Origin: Parasponia andersonii
Taxonomy: Eukaryota; Streptophyta; Magnoliopsida; Rosales; Cannabaceae
Length of the DNA stretch: 64,000 bases
NCBI GenBank assembly: GCA_002914805.1
Contig: JXTB01000228.1
Span: 304,447 to 368,446, forward strand
Direction: 5' to 3'
The notes under the pieces were generated by a model. It searched no databases, was not told the origin of the DNA, and was given only the letters and a program-made list of their open reading frames with translations. This document shows, in pieces, positions 34,186 to 47,046 of the stretch. The first letter of the stretch is position 1. Each line of letters starts with the position of its first letter. The position numbers and the translations under genes were made by a program.

Positions 34186-35993
34186 AGTTATATAAGTATA
34201 TAATATTAATTATTTGTATGTATGAGTCGATATTGTATTATTTTTTATGTATATTTAATGATGAATGTGATAGTTATCATATGATGGATGTATGGTTAGT
34301 ATTTAGTCGTAAATTATATGGTTTCTTATGTTTTAATTTTTTGCAATTTATTTTGATTAGGTCAAAATATGTCAACCATAATTTTGGGTATAGGTTTTGT
34401 TGTATTTTTTTTCTTTTTTCTTATAATGTACGAAGAAGATAATGGAAATGTTTCTACTTGAAGTCGCTCCGATGCTCCAAAGAACTCACAAAAAAAAGAG
34501 GAAGTTTTTTTTTAAAATATAATATATATATATATATATATATTAATATATCATTTTATTAAATAGTTTAAATATGTATATAATTAATATATATTACGTT
34601 TTTAAGTAAACGGTTTTGTTATAAAAAAACATAAGAACGTTTTTTTTATAATATATATTCATGTATGTGATATATATATATATATATAACTTAGTATATA
34701 TATATTTTATATATATATATATATATGTGTGTAAATTGCGTTTAAAGAAAAAAGCAAATGGGCCTATGCCTAGGTCCTAGCCCAAAATGATTATTTAGAC
34801 ATTATATGGGCTAGGCTAGTTTTATGAAATTATTTACAAAAATACCTCTTTTTTACAAATATGATTTGTAAAAGTACTAAAAGAATAAAAGAGGCCTAAT
34901 GGATAGCTTTCAAGCCTGCGTGCTTTTAACTCTTTATAATTTTATTATTTTATTGAGTTGTAATTTCCTAAAGGACTCAGACAAATATTATTTTATTTTA
35001 TTTTATTATTATATTATATGTGATATGTATAACATGACAATGGATTATAATATGCTATTCATTATACTCACTCATAGTCATTTATGAATGTCATGCATAC
35101 ATGTTGTATTCATGCTAAAATAGTTTAGTTATAATATGACTAATTTAATTGGATTAAATAATTAAATAGGAATGAAAAAATTGAATAATGTGATTTAAGT
35201 TTAGTAGTTAAATTTTGATGATATCATACTTATTTAATGTAGGCTATCCTTATTAATTAGATTAATTAGATAAGCCAAATTATTCCTATAATAATAAATT
35301 TAGATTTTTAAAAAATCTGGTAATTTATTTAGGACTAATAAGAATGGACTAATAATTTAACCTAGAAAATTGTATTAGATATAACGGCTAGGTTTGATAA
35401 AACATTATATGTTTATTAGTAAAAATACATAAGATTTTCATATAATGAGTGGGAAAGGGGTATATGACAATATATCCCACGGTCCTTATTGTTAATTAAG
35501 CACCATGAGATTTAATCGACACCTGGAAATGCTTAGATTTAATCCTCCATATGGAGGGTGTCCATTTAAATTAATAATAGGGCTTAATTTCCAAGAGATA
35601 GGATTTTAGAATGTATTTTAAAATTGAACTACTCTACGACGACAATTTTGAGTTAAGTTGCTAAAATCTGAAATAATAGGTCATACTTATGAGGATACAA
35701 TTAAACTATTAATAGTATCTTGATCATAAAACGGTAGTTAATAAATAAAAGAAAAAATGAGATATTTCGATGTCCTATTTATTAATTGAGAATGTCTCAA
35801 TTTAATTATTAATTATGTAACCTATCCTACGACGGCACCTAATTAGAGAAAATGGAATTACCATAGAATTAGTAATTAAGTTTATGTGTTTACTTACTTG
35901 CATCATGCATCACGTTTACTATTCTGAATTTTTTGTGATATTTTTTTTTTCAAATATATTGAATGTTATTTTATTTATTTAATTTCAGCAAAC
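34186..35993 (+). other. Copia untranslated leader
   Basis: About 1.8 kb without domain similarity, unusually long for a Copia leader. It contains (TA)n tracts at 34520-34545, 34670-34690 and 34702-34726. It may hide a further small insertion, but no terminus was found. Confidence 0.5.
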
Positions 35994-36915
35994 ATGTCAA
36001 TCTCAAATCCCATTATCGCTCTACTCGGAAATAAAAAATTAACTGCAGATAATTTTATCAAGTGGAAAAGTAATATGAATAATGTACTTGTTAGTGAAGA
36101 CTATAAGTTTGTGCTTATGGAGGAATATCCTCCATAACCCGCCACTAATGTTACTCGTATTACAGGAGAAAGCTATGAAAAGTAGACTCATGCCAATATT
36201 AAAGCTTGCTACTACATGTTAGCAAGCATTGCCGACATGCTTAGAGCTAAGCACGAAAAAATAGAAACTACTTATGAGATAATAGAGTCACCCTAGGCCG
36301 TGTTTGGACAACAATCTGATCAATCTCGCCATGATACTATTAAAAATGCTATGAATGTGAAGATGAAAAGAGGAACTCTAGTGAAAGATCATGTTATGAG
36401 CATGATCAATTACTGTGGAGAGGCTGAAGTTCATAGGGTTATGATCGATGACCATACCTAAGTGAGTATGATTTTGGAATTACTCTCGCATGATTTTCTT
36501 GAGTTCAATAGCAACTATGTTATGATAAAATTAAATTATGCGATGATTCAACTGCTCGATGAACTGCAAACCTTCAAATCGATATCGAAAGATAAAGATA
36601 AAAGTAGCTCAGCAACTGTTGCTGAATCAAATATTATAGAAGAAAATCCCTCTACCTTTGATGAAAATAAGAAGAGGAAGAGCAAGGGTGGTTCCAGGTC
36701 TAAGCCTAGAAAAAGCAAGAAAGGCAACACAAGCACCAAAAAGAACAACACTAAGGACAAAAAGCCAAAGGTAAAATGTTTTCACTATAGAGTTGAAGGG
36801 CATTGGAAGAGAAACTTTGACAAATATCTCTCCAAATTGAAAGAGAAGAAGAAAGGTAAATATGATTTACTTGATCTAGAAGCTTGTTTAGTAGAAGAAT
36901 ATTTATTTGATATAT
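35994..36915 (+). pseudogene. gag: Copia gag (UBN2-type), broken
   Basis: The start MSISNPIIALLGNKKLTADN and FIKWKSNMNNVLVSEDYKFV is the classic Copia gag N-terminus. It is followed by CYYMLASIADMLRAKHEKIE and a basic Ser/Lys-rich linker. The zinc knuckle reads CFHYRVEGHWKRNFD: the second and last metal-binding cysteines are replaced by Tyr and Phe, each a one-base change. Stops at 36136, 36183, 36294 and 36460 break the frame. Confidence 0.88.
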
Positions 36916-38340
36916 CTCCTTGGATAGTTGATTCAGGGGCTACTAATCATGTGTGTTCTTCTTTTTAGATACTTAGTTCTTCAAGAGAGCTTACCGATGG
37001 GAATTCATGATGTGAGTAGGCAATAAAGTCAAAGTTTCGGAAAAAGCAGGGGGAGTCATTCGTCTTCATTTTAGGAATAAATTTTTGTTATTGAACAATG
37101 TTTATTTTATTCCTGATTTTTTTTTTAAAATTTGATTTCTATTTCAAGACTATTTGAACAAATTTTTGGTGTTTCTTTTCTTAATAATGAGATTATTATT
37201 TCTAGAAATGATTGAAATATTTTTTTCTGCAAAAATAGAGAATGGTCTTTATATGTTAAGGCCGAACAAACAATCACTACTTAATATCAAAATGTTTAAA
37301 GTAGAACATCCCAAATCTAAAAAGCAAAAAGTTTCTCATGATGATGATATATATCTTTGGCACCTTAGGTTATGGCATATCAATCTAGATAGGATAAATA
37401 GACTTGTAAAGGATGGTATTTTAAGAGAGCTAAATGTTGGCAATCTGCCAGTTTGTGAATCTTGTTTAGAAGAGAAAATGACTAAGAGACCTTTATCAGC
37501 AAAGGGTTAAAGGGCTAAAGAACCACTTGAGCTTGTGCATAGCTATATATATGGTCCATTAAATGTACAAGTAAGAGACAGTTATGAATACCTTATCATA
37601 TTTATTGACGAATAAGTACGATATGCATATGTATACCTAATGCAAAGAAAATCTGAAACCTTTGAAAAGTTCAAAGAATTTATGGTAGAAGCAGAAAAGT
37701 AATTAGGTAAGTCATTAAAAACTCTTTGATCAGATCGAGGAAGTGAATACCTTGACAATGAATGCAAGGATTATTTGCTGAAGATGGCATTCTATCCTAA
37801 CTCACAGCACCTGAAATACCACAACAGAATGGTGTTGTAAAAAGGAGAAACTGAGCGCTACTTGATATGGTTAGATCAATAATGAACTACTCTTCTATAC
37901 CACTCTCATTTTGGGATTATGCATTACAAACTGCTATTTACATTTTGAATATAGTACCTTCTAAGTCTATGCAAAAGACACCTTTAGAGTTTTCGAATGG
38001 GCATAAACTTAGTTTCCGTCATATTTGCATATAAGGGTGCCCAACAAATGTATTGAAAGGAAAGAATGGGAAGCTAGAACAACGTACAGAGATTTGTTTA
38101 TTTGTAGGTTATCCAAAAGGCACAAGAATAGGTTTGTTTTATAGTCCTCAAGAGAAAAAGGTATTTGTATCGACAAATACCACTTTTCTTGAAAATGACT
38201 ATATGATAGATTTCAAATCTCAAAGTAAAGTTGTACTAGAGGAATTACTTTCTAATCATATCAGACCACAACTAACAATAGTTGTTGAATTACAAATTAT
38301 GAGACCACTATTCCATATCAGAATACCTTGGTAACTCGAC
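36916..38340 (+). pseudogene. pol: Copia protease and integrase
   Basis: The protease site WIVDSGATNHVCSSF lies at 36921-36965 and is followed by a stop. GAG-pre-integrase is readable at 37350-37500 (YLWHLRLWHINLDRINRLVK, VCESCLEEKMTKRP), giving the H-H-C-C zinc site. The integrase core is shattered over 37510-37920, although DRGSEYLDNECKDYL is still visible near 37735-37775. The 38053-38334 frame is the C-terminal part (FVGYPKGTRIGLFYSPQEKK). Confidence 0.88.
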
Positions 38341-38470
38341 ATAATGAGAAGGTTATTAGACTACCTGCTCGCTATAGGAAAGTTGGAGAAGCATATATTG
38401 TTGTTTTCAATAGTAGCCAAGATGACCTATTGGCATACAAACATGCAATGGAAGATTTTAACAAGGAAAA

Positions 38471-39687
38471 ATGGTAGGAGGTTATGAACCAAGAAATGGA
38501 ATCCATTCCAATTATGTTTGGGAAGTTATAGATCCACCTAAAGATGTCAGACCCATTGGATGTAAATGGATCTATAAAAGAAACAGAGGTATAGATAGAA
38601 AAGTTGGAACGTTCAAGGCTAGATTAGTAGTAAAAGGTTATATCCAAAAATAAGGAGTTGATTATGAAGAGACTTTCTCGCTAATTACCTTGCTTAAATC
38701 CATACATATCCTTTTATCCATTGCTGCATGTTTAGACTATGAAATATGGAAAATGTACGTCAAGATAACTTTTTTGAATGGCTATCTTGAACAAAGCATC
38801 AAATATGGTACAACCAGAAGGTTTTGTAGCTAAAGGCTAATAGCAGAGCGTCTGCAAGCTACTTAGGGCCATTTATGGACTTAAACAAGCTTTAAGATTA
38901 TAGAATCTAAGATTTGATAAGACGATTAAATCTTATGGTCTCGATCAAAATGTTCATGAACCTTGTGTACACAAGTACATCAAAGACAAGAAAATGGCCT
39001 TCCTAGTTCTTTACGTAGATGATATTTTACTCATTGGGAATGATGTAGAAATATTATCTAATATAAAGAAGTTGCTAGCCAAGTAATTCCAAGTGAAATA
39101 TTTGGGAGAAGCAAGTTATGTGCTTGGGATCTAGATTATTCGAGATCGCAAGAATAGACTTTTGGTACTATCTCAAGCATCTAATATTGATAAGGTGCTT
39201 ATTCATTTTTTGATGTGAAATTCCAAGAAAGGATAGTTACCTTCTTGGCATAGAGTTATCCTTTCTAAAGAACATTATCCCAAGATACCTCAAGAGGAAA
39301 AGAATATGAGACGGGTTCCTTATGCATCTGTAGTTGGAAGCCTTATGTATGTCATGCAGTATACTAGGCCTAACATATGCTATGTAGTAGGGATAGTTAG
39401 TCGTTTTCAATCAAATCCAAAATTAGATCAATAGATAGTGGTAAAGAATATTCCCAAGTATCTAAGGAGAATGAGAAATTATATGATGGTTTATTTAAGT
39501 CAGGACTTCATTTCTATTGGCTACACTAATTCTAATTTTCAATCAGACAAGGATACTCGAAAGTCGACATTTAGCTCAATGTTCACTCTTGGTGGTGGAG
39601 CCGTTATTTGGAGAAGTATTAAACAATCCGGTAATGCAGATTCTCCTATAGAAGCATAATATACAGCAGCTTGTGAAGTAGTTAACG
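38471..39687 (+). pseudogene. pol: Copia reverse transcriptase and 5' part of RNase H
   Basis: RVT_2 signatures: WEVIDPPKDVRPIGCKWIYK, FKARLVVKGYIQ, then a decayed stretch and the catalytic FLVLYVDDILLIGNDVEIL at 39000-39055. The connection and RNase H follow (PYASVVGSLMYVMQYTRP, DKDTRKSTFSSMFTLGGGAV). The frame stops at 39657 (EA then TAA where YTAACE continues) and is cut at 39687 by the Gypsy LTR. It resumes at 49701. Confidence 0.88.
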
Positions 39688-40909
39688 TGCTATCCTCAAT
39701 TCTAAAATGACACCCAATTCCTCACATAATTAAAAAGCCAATAATAATGTGACTACATAACATTTTCATTTATATTAGTGTCATGTCTACATACTCCTTT
39801 AGGTTTTGATTTTTAAATTATTATGATTATTAACTCTTACTACCTTTTAAGATAATTTGTATTGAAATGCTCTAGAAATGCTCATTGGTACAATTTGATG
39901 TGCATCAAAATTACTACCCTTAAATAATTATTTTTCTTTTCTTTTCATACTATTTCATTAGAAAACACTTGCTAAGAGAGGTTATTAATTTCAATTCTAT
40001 ATGTTGTGTTAGTTTGGAAAGATCGTTATTTTATCAAAAAACAAAAAAGACTACTCCAGCATATTACCTGATTAAAAAATGCTTGATTAAATTAGATAAG
40101 TATTTAATATTTCTCTAAGTGATTCAGTATTTGTTTTTATTATATTTTGATTATGTGTACACTTAAAAATAATTTTTTAAGCTCCACCCTGAATACATGG
40201 GATTTTGCATATTTCATGCTATAAATTATAACTTGTATTTACTTAAAAGTGATAGAGTACTGTTTTATGGGTTACGATTACTTATCTATTAAAAAAATAT
40301 ATAAAATAAATATCTAAACATTTTGACCAATCGACTTTGTTATGTCGGCAATTAAAAGTGGTATTAAAATTGTTATTCTTTATGTCGTGGGGTACTGCAC
40401 TTCACCGTTTACAAACTTTCCCCTTATTATATCTCTCCATATATCTTACTTCCATGGAGATGTTAATATCCAACTAAATTCTTTTCAAAAGTTGATTCAC
40501 GTGCTTTCTAGTTTAAGAATACTTGGAAGGTACTATTCTTATCCCTATCACTTTTATTAATAATTTTATGCATATATATATATATATGTACCATTTCTTG
40601 TTTCCTTCTAATTATATTACCTCTTTTTGAATTCTGTGAGGATTATAGGACTAAGATTTATATTGAACTATTAGAGAACTTTTGCTTATACTTTAAAATT
40701 CACATATAGCAATAAGTACTATTTGGTTTGGATTGTTTATTCTGTTCCATTATCTATGTTTTGTGATTTCAAAGGGACTTATTGACGGAATACACGTATT
40801 TGATTAGAAACAAGTGAATTTTTATGTTAGTGACTTTGTTCAATTGCTCATTGTGTTATTAATTATCTATGTATAGATAGATCTTACCTTGAGACTTATC
40901 TTAGGCTCT

Positions 40910-40943
<34 letters not shown>

Positions 40944-42425
40944 CACATTACGTATCTATACGAGAGGTATATGAATTTAAAAAGATAATTTTTTATGATT
41001 ACTTTCCAAATTATACTATACATGACTTTATACTTAGAGTTTTGTTTATGTTGCTGTAGCTAGTCAATTTATTGGCAGTTTTGTTAAAGTCAATTAAGTC
41101 AGCATCTATTAGGTATATGGCTGTGTCTTTCACCATTTTATGTCCCTAATTTTGGATATATATATATATATATATGGATATATATATATTGATATTTAAA
41201 GGAATAGAAATCATTACAGGTTCACACATGTGTATAATAGAAATTAATTTTATTTCTATTGTCAACTTTACACTTTGATAAGTCCTAGTTTCTTTGTTGT
41301 GCATACTGAGGTTCTAATTATTAGATAGAAATCAAGAATTTTCTCCTAATTCCTTAATGGATTGATCATATAACATTTTTAGTCCTCATGATGGTGTTTT
41401 GTATTCTCTAGTTTAGAAATGGATTCAGAATTTGTTAATCTCAAGCTATAATTTTTAGTATTACATGCATATTTATACTATTTTAAAATAATAATAATAA
41501 TAATAATAGGGATACGTTAAACATATCTTGAGCAGGAGCATTTCATATCAAATGAGAAAGTCCAGAAACCGAGGTAAGAAATGTCACACCTGTAATGTAA
41601 GAAATTCTTTGTTATGTGAATTTCTGAAATTTGTGGATTTAGAATCTGTGCATATAAGTATATACATATTCTTCATTCAGCTTTGTATGAGACATGAACA
41701 CATGGTGTATTTATATTGTTTGATAAGTATTGATTAATAGGGTGTGGCGAGTTATCACCCAAATATATGATATAGTCCCTTCGGGAACACTCTGGTCCTT
41801 TCCGTGACATTATAATTCCTACGAAAATACTTTGATCACAGAATGGAGTGGACCTCTACTTATTGTACATAGAGGGGATTCTCTGGGGCCCCAGATCTCC
41901 ATATAGTTCATGATATGTTATACGTCCTCTGAGTGGTTCTGTATGCGATTTATGGTCTTGTCAGGCAATATAATATACACAAGGATCCTAGTCATATGAT
42001 TATCTATTCTCTGTCATGAACACTCTATATTTACATATGTTACTTATTGAGTTTTACACTCACAAATATTCTTATATTGGAGAGGGTACTGACGATATGT
42101 GAGTTTGGAGGAGGAGCGCCAGTATTCTGACCATGGCTTATGTATATGAGCCTTTTGATGTTGTGGTTTTCTGATAAAGGATTTTATACTTATTTTGAGT
42201 GTATCTATATTATGTATATTCTATGAGAGACCCACTTTACGATGGTGTATTTATATATACATTAGAGTATGTATAATTATGAGTGGAGTTTTCCTTTTGC
42301 TTCTAGAAAGTTTATTTTTTTTATTTTCCCAATTTATCAGTTCTAAGTCAAATAGTGTCTCCCGATTTTGCTAAATAATTATATAAATATCCTTATGTAT
42401 ATGTGTGAAATCAAAAGATTTTATA
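39688..42425 (+). repeat. 5' LTR of the Tekay-like element (2738 bp)
   Basis: Begins TGCTATCCTC and ends GATTTTATA. The 3' copy begins TGATATCCTC and ends GATGTTACA, so the right terminal CA of this LTR has mutated. It carries a longer (TA)n tract (40910-40936) and an additional one at 41156-41190, compared with the 3' LTR. Confidence 0.9.
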
Positions 42426-42427
42426 AT

Positions 42428-42440
42428 TGGTATCAGAGTC
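42428..42440 (+). promoter_or_regulatory. Primer binding site of the Tekay-like element
   Basis: TGGTATCAGAGTC two bases after the LTR, complementary to initiator tRNA-Met. Confidence 0.8.
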
Positions 42441-42607
42441 TTTGTTTTAAAGTGATTCCAAAGACTACTTGTATATACACGTTAGGAAAGAAAGAAAGCC
42501 TCACTCCTTTGTAAGTGCTTGATATATATTTTGATATCTCTTATAATTTCTTTCTGTAATTGTATTCATATTCTGATGATAATTATTATTAGCTATAATT
42601 GGAACTA

Positions 42608-43560
42608 TGAGTTCTAAGTGTCAGGATATCAATATGATAGTTACTCAAGATCAAGATAATATCGACAAGGGTGCATCTTCTTCATAGGTGGTAATCAGGT
42701 AGAGCAATTAGCCGATTTGATACAAATTATATTAGAGTGACATATGAGACAACAAAATCAACCTCATCCTCTACTACTACCATCTCAGCAAAGATAGGAT
42801 ACTAGTGAGAGTACTGGGAGAGATTCAGGAAACTCCAGCCTTCAACTTTTGATGATGGGGTTGATATGATTCAGGCAGAGTAGTGGATTAGGACTACTGC
42901 GTATGCTGGCTTACACCAAGGTTCCTGATGCTAATAAAGTTCCTTGTGCTAGTTTTATGCTGAGATATTATGCTGAGTACTGTTAGGATACTATGAGCAC
43001 TATACACGATGTTACGACTATGACTTGGGAATGGTTTAGAGAGTTATTTTATGGAAAGTATTTTACTGATGTCATGAGAGCCAACAGAAGGGTAGAGTTT
43101 GCAAATCTGAAACAAGGAGAGATGTCTGTTATGGAATTTTATGCAAGGTCTGAGGAAAATTATTGTCAGGGACTTGACATCAGGTGGAATTTGAGGAGTA
43201 CCATTTGCTTAGATTGCAGACAGGGTACTAGATGCTAAGCAAGCAAAGAAAGATTGGCTAAAGAGATGCAAAGGGGTTTCAAACCTAGTTTTCAGGGAAA
43301 TAGAGGAGAACAGACTCAAGTTCAATGTTCTCAGGACATGAAGAGGAAGAGAGCTCCAGTTCAACAAACCAAACATGATCAAGGAAATGTCCTAGGACTG
43401 ACCAATGGACTACCACTACTACTATACCACCTTCCCTATTATGTGAGAAGAATCAATCTAGAGAATGTCGTAAGGGTGTACAATTGTGCTACAAATGTGG
43501 TAAAAGTGTTCATTTTATTAAAAATGGCCTTGAAATAAAAACTGATCAAAAGAAACCTAG
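42608..43560 (+). pseudogene. gag: Tekay-like gag, broken
   Basis: From an ATG at 42608. The capsid domain is best seen at 42993-43170 (WEWFRELFYGKYFTDVMRAN, EFANLKQGEMSVMEFYARSE), the usual retrotransposon gag end. The nucleocapsid knuckle near 43488-43525 reads CYKCGKSVHFIKNG, with C-x2-C-x4-H kept but the last cysteine lost. Stops and frameshifts throughout. Confidence 0.85.
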
Positions 43561-44150
43561 TGGAAGGCTATATGCTATGGCTAAGATAAATGTTAGAGAC
43601 TAAACTGAGGCAGGCTCATCTATTATCATATTTGAGATATTTATTTCTTGCATTATAACTTATGCATTAATAGATTCAGGATCTATGCATTCACATACGT
43701 CATTAACATTTGAAAGGAGACTAGGTTGTTTTGTAGATCAGATAAGTACTCCATTTGGTGCTAGACTTCCCTCTGGATAGGTTATGTATTTAGAAAAATT
43801 TTGAAAGCTTGTCTTGTGATGGTGGATGATAGAGAGTTATTTGCAGACCTAATTATGCTTGATATGGATAACTTCGAAATTATTTTGGGTATGGATTGGC
43901 TGTCAAAGTGTTTTGCTAAGAATGACTTTAAGAAGAAAATAATGACATTTTATCCTCCAAATACTGATCAATTTATACTTGTGGGTACATAAAGTAAAGC
44001 AAAGTATCCTTTGATATTAGCTATGAAAGCTCAAAAATTGTTAAAAAAAGGTTATACAGGATATTTGGCCAGTGTTCTTGATATGTCTATTGAATAGAAA
44101 TTAAGCCTCAAAGATGTGCTAGTTGTGCAGGATTTTTTAGAAGTATTTCG
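43561..44150 (+). pseudogene. pol: Tekay-like aspartic protease
   Basis: ALIDSGSMHSHTSLTFERRL (about 43666-43725) contains the D-S-G catalytic triplet. The 43801-43992 frame continues with LIMLDMDNFEIILGMDWLSK, typical of the C-terminal half (I-L-G-M-D-W-L). Confidence 0.85.
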
Positions 44151-45500
44151 GGAGAATTTATTAGGATTGCCACCTGTAAGAGAGATTGATTTGCTATTGA
44201 TTTAGTACTAGATACTACACCTATTTCTAAAACACCATATAGGTTGAATAACCCTAGTAGAATTAAAAGAGCTAAAGACTCAGCTACAAGAATTACTAAA
44301 CAGAGGATTTGTACATCCTAGCTTTTCATCGTAGGGTGCACAAGTTTTATATATGAAAAAGAAAGATGATACTATGCAATTGTGTATTGACTATAGAGAG
44401 ATTAACATAGTGACTATTAAAAACAAGTACCCCTTACCATGCATTGATGATCTATTTGATTAACTACAGGGTGCCTCTGCGTTTTTAAAGATTAATTTGA
44501 GATATGGTTATCATTAGTTGAGAGTCAAAGAAGAAGATATCCCAAAGACTACCTTTAGAACTTGATATAGCCATTATGAGTTTCTGGTGATAGCATTTGG
44601 TTTGACTAATGTTTTAGCATTGTTTATGGACCTGATGAACAGAATATTCAAGGAATTCTTTGACAAGTTTGTTATTGTGTTTATTGATGATATTTTAGTA
44701 TACTCATGACCTAGAGAATAGCATAGGGAATATTTGAGAATCATAGTACAAATACTGAAAGAGAAAACGTTGTATGCTAAATTCAAGAAATGTGAGTTTG
44801 GTTAGAAAAAATATCATTCCTTTGTCACTTTGTTTCTCAGGATGGGATTTCTATTGATTTAGCTAAGGTTGAGGCAATTAATAATTGGTCTAGACCTGCC
44901 AATGTAACAGAAGTCAGGAATTTTCTAGGTTTGGCTGGTTATTACAGAAGGTTTGTTGAAGGATTCTATAAGATAGCCATGCCACTTACACAGTTGACCA
45001 GGAAGAGTAACAAGTTTATATGGACTAATAAGTGTGGAAAGAATTTTCAAGAATTGAAGTAGAGATTAATTTCAACACCAGTTTTGACTATACCTTTTGG
45101 TACAAAAGGATTTATAATTTATAGTGATATTTCAAAATGAGGTCTTGGATGTGTCCGCATGCAAAATGGAAAGGTTATTGCTTATATTTCTAGACAATTG
45201 AAGGATTATAAGCGTAATTATCCTATAAATGATTTAGAATTAGTAGTAGTAGTATTTGCATTGAAGATTTGGTGACATTATCTATATAGTGTTTATTATG
45301 AAATTTTTACTGATCATAAAAGTTTGAAATATTTGTTTACTCAGAAGGAATTAAATATGAGATAATGATGCTGGTTAGAATTGGTAAAAGATCATGATTG
45401 CGACATCAATTATTATCCAGGAAAAGCCAATGTTGTGGCAGATGCACTCAGCAGAAAATCATCTAGTAGTTTGACAGCTTTACACGAATTGGAGAAACTA
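44151..45500 (+). pseudogene. pol: Tekay-like reverse transcriptase and RNase H
   Basis: Visible motifs: [40 protein letters not shown] and the catalytic [13 protein letters not shown] near 44665-44705. RNase H follows, ending in YYPGKANVVADALSRKSSSS (45411-45470), the standard connection to integrase. Numerous TAG and TGA stops. Confidence 0.87.
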
Positions 45501-45679
45501 TTACAGGAGGATTTATGCAGATCTAGTATCGAGCTAATTATTGGGAAATTATTTGGTATGACTTTACAATCTATTTTATTAGACAGAATTAAACAAAGCT
45601 AGAAAGAAGATCCTAAGTTAATTGGACACAAAGAATTAATAGAGTCAGGATAAAAGTCAGATTTCACTATTTCTACTGA

Positions 45680-46990
45680 AGGAGTTATCAGATTTCAAGG
45701 TAGACTATGTGCACCGGATAGCAGAAATATCAAGGAAGAAATTCTAGTAGAAGCACACAATACTTCATATTCAATCCATCCAGATACTACTAAAATGTAT
45801 AATGATTTGAAGATTCTTTACTAGTAGACAAGAATGAAAAAAAAAATTTTCAGTTTGTGGAATATTGTTTAACATGTCAACGGGTTAAGGCTGAGCAAAA
45901 AAGACTAGCAGGAGAGCTGCAACTACTTCAGTTACCCGAGTGGAAATGGGAGGAGAGAGCCATAGATTTTGTGGTTGGGTTACCAAAGACAATATCTCGT
46001 CAAGAGGCAGTATGGGTTATAGCCGATAGACATACTAAGGTAGCTCATTTTATTCCAATTTCCATAACTTACTCTATGGATAAACTTGCAGTATTGTATA
46101 TTAAAGAGATAGCTAGGCTTCATGGAATTCTAGTTTCCATAATCTCAGATAGAGATGCTAGATTTACTTCAAAGTTTCGGGAGAGTGTACATCGAGCTTT
46201 GGAGACTAAATTAAAATTCAGTATTGCATTCTATTCTTAGACAAATGGTCAAGCTGAGAGGACCATTCATATCCTAGAAGATATGCTTAGAGATTATGCC
46301 ATGGATTTTCAGGGATCATGGAACCATTATCTACCACTGATTGAATTCTCATATAATAACAACTTTCAAGTGATGATTGGTATTGTACCTTATGAGATGT
46401 TGTATGGTAGAAAATATAGATCTCTAATTCACTGGGATAAGGTTGGAAAGTGACATTATTTGGGTCCGGATATTGTTAGAGATATAGCTGAGGTAGTCGA
46501 GAAGATTAGAAAATGTATGATCGCAGCTTAAAATAGACAAAAATTTTATGCAGATTTGGAACGTCAACCTTTATATTTTTTATTGGTGATAAAGTATTTC
46601 TCAAAGTGGCCCCTATGAAAGGTATAATAAGATTTGGAAAGAAAGGAAAGTTGAGTCCAAGATTCATTGGTCCATATGAAATCCTCCAAAAAGTTGAGAA
46701 TGTCGCTTATAGGCTTTTCCTACCTCCAGAGTTATTAAGCACACATAATGTCTTCCATCTCTCTATGTTAAAAAAGTATGAATCAGATCTATCCCATCTA
46801 TATTCTTAGCCACGAGCCACTTGAAATGGATCCAAAGTTAACCTAAGAAGAATATCCTGTTTAAATTCTAGATAAAAAGGATAAAGAACTAATAAACAGA
46901 ACGATTCCTTTAGTAAAAGTTCAGTGGCGTAACCATTCTATCGAAGAGGCAATGTGGGAGCAAGAAAATAAAATGAGGAACCTACATTCA
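45680..46990 (+). pseudogene. pol: Tekay-like integrase with C-terminal chromodomain
   Basis: The zinc region ends in EYCLTCQRVKAEQKRLAGEL. The core keeps its three acidic positions: Asp in ERAIDFVVGL, Asp in ISDRDARFTSKF and Glu in GQAERTIHILEDML (46240-46290). The GPY/F part is KGKLSPRFIGPYEILQKVEN (46639-46700). A degenerate chromodomain then reads IPLVKVQWRNHSIEEAMWEQ near 46906-46965. Chromodomains direct chromoviruses to particular chromatin. Confidence 0.87.
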
Positions 46991-47046
46991 GAGTTGTTCA
47001 GTAAGCAAATTTTGAGGACAAAATTTTCATTTGGAGGGCAAGATTG

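Noticed and set aside
34173-34442. 89-codon frame after the Copia 5' LTR
   Set aside because: Overlaps the primer binding site and lies in the untranslated leader; no similarity.
40342-40560. 72-codon frame in the Tekay-like LTR
   Set aside because: Not open in the second LTR copy (47690-47910) and without domain; LTR sequence.
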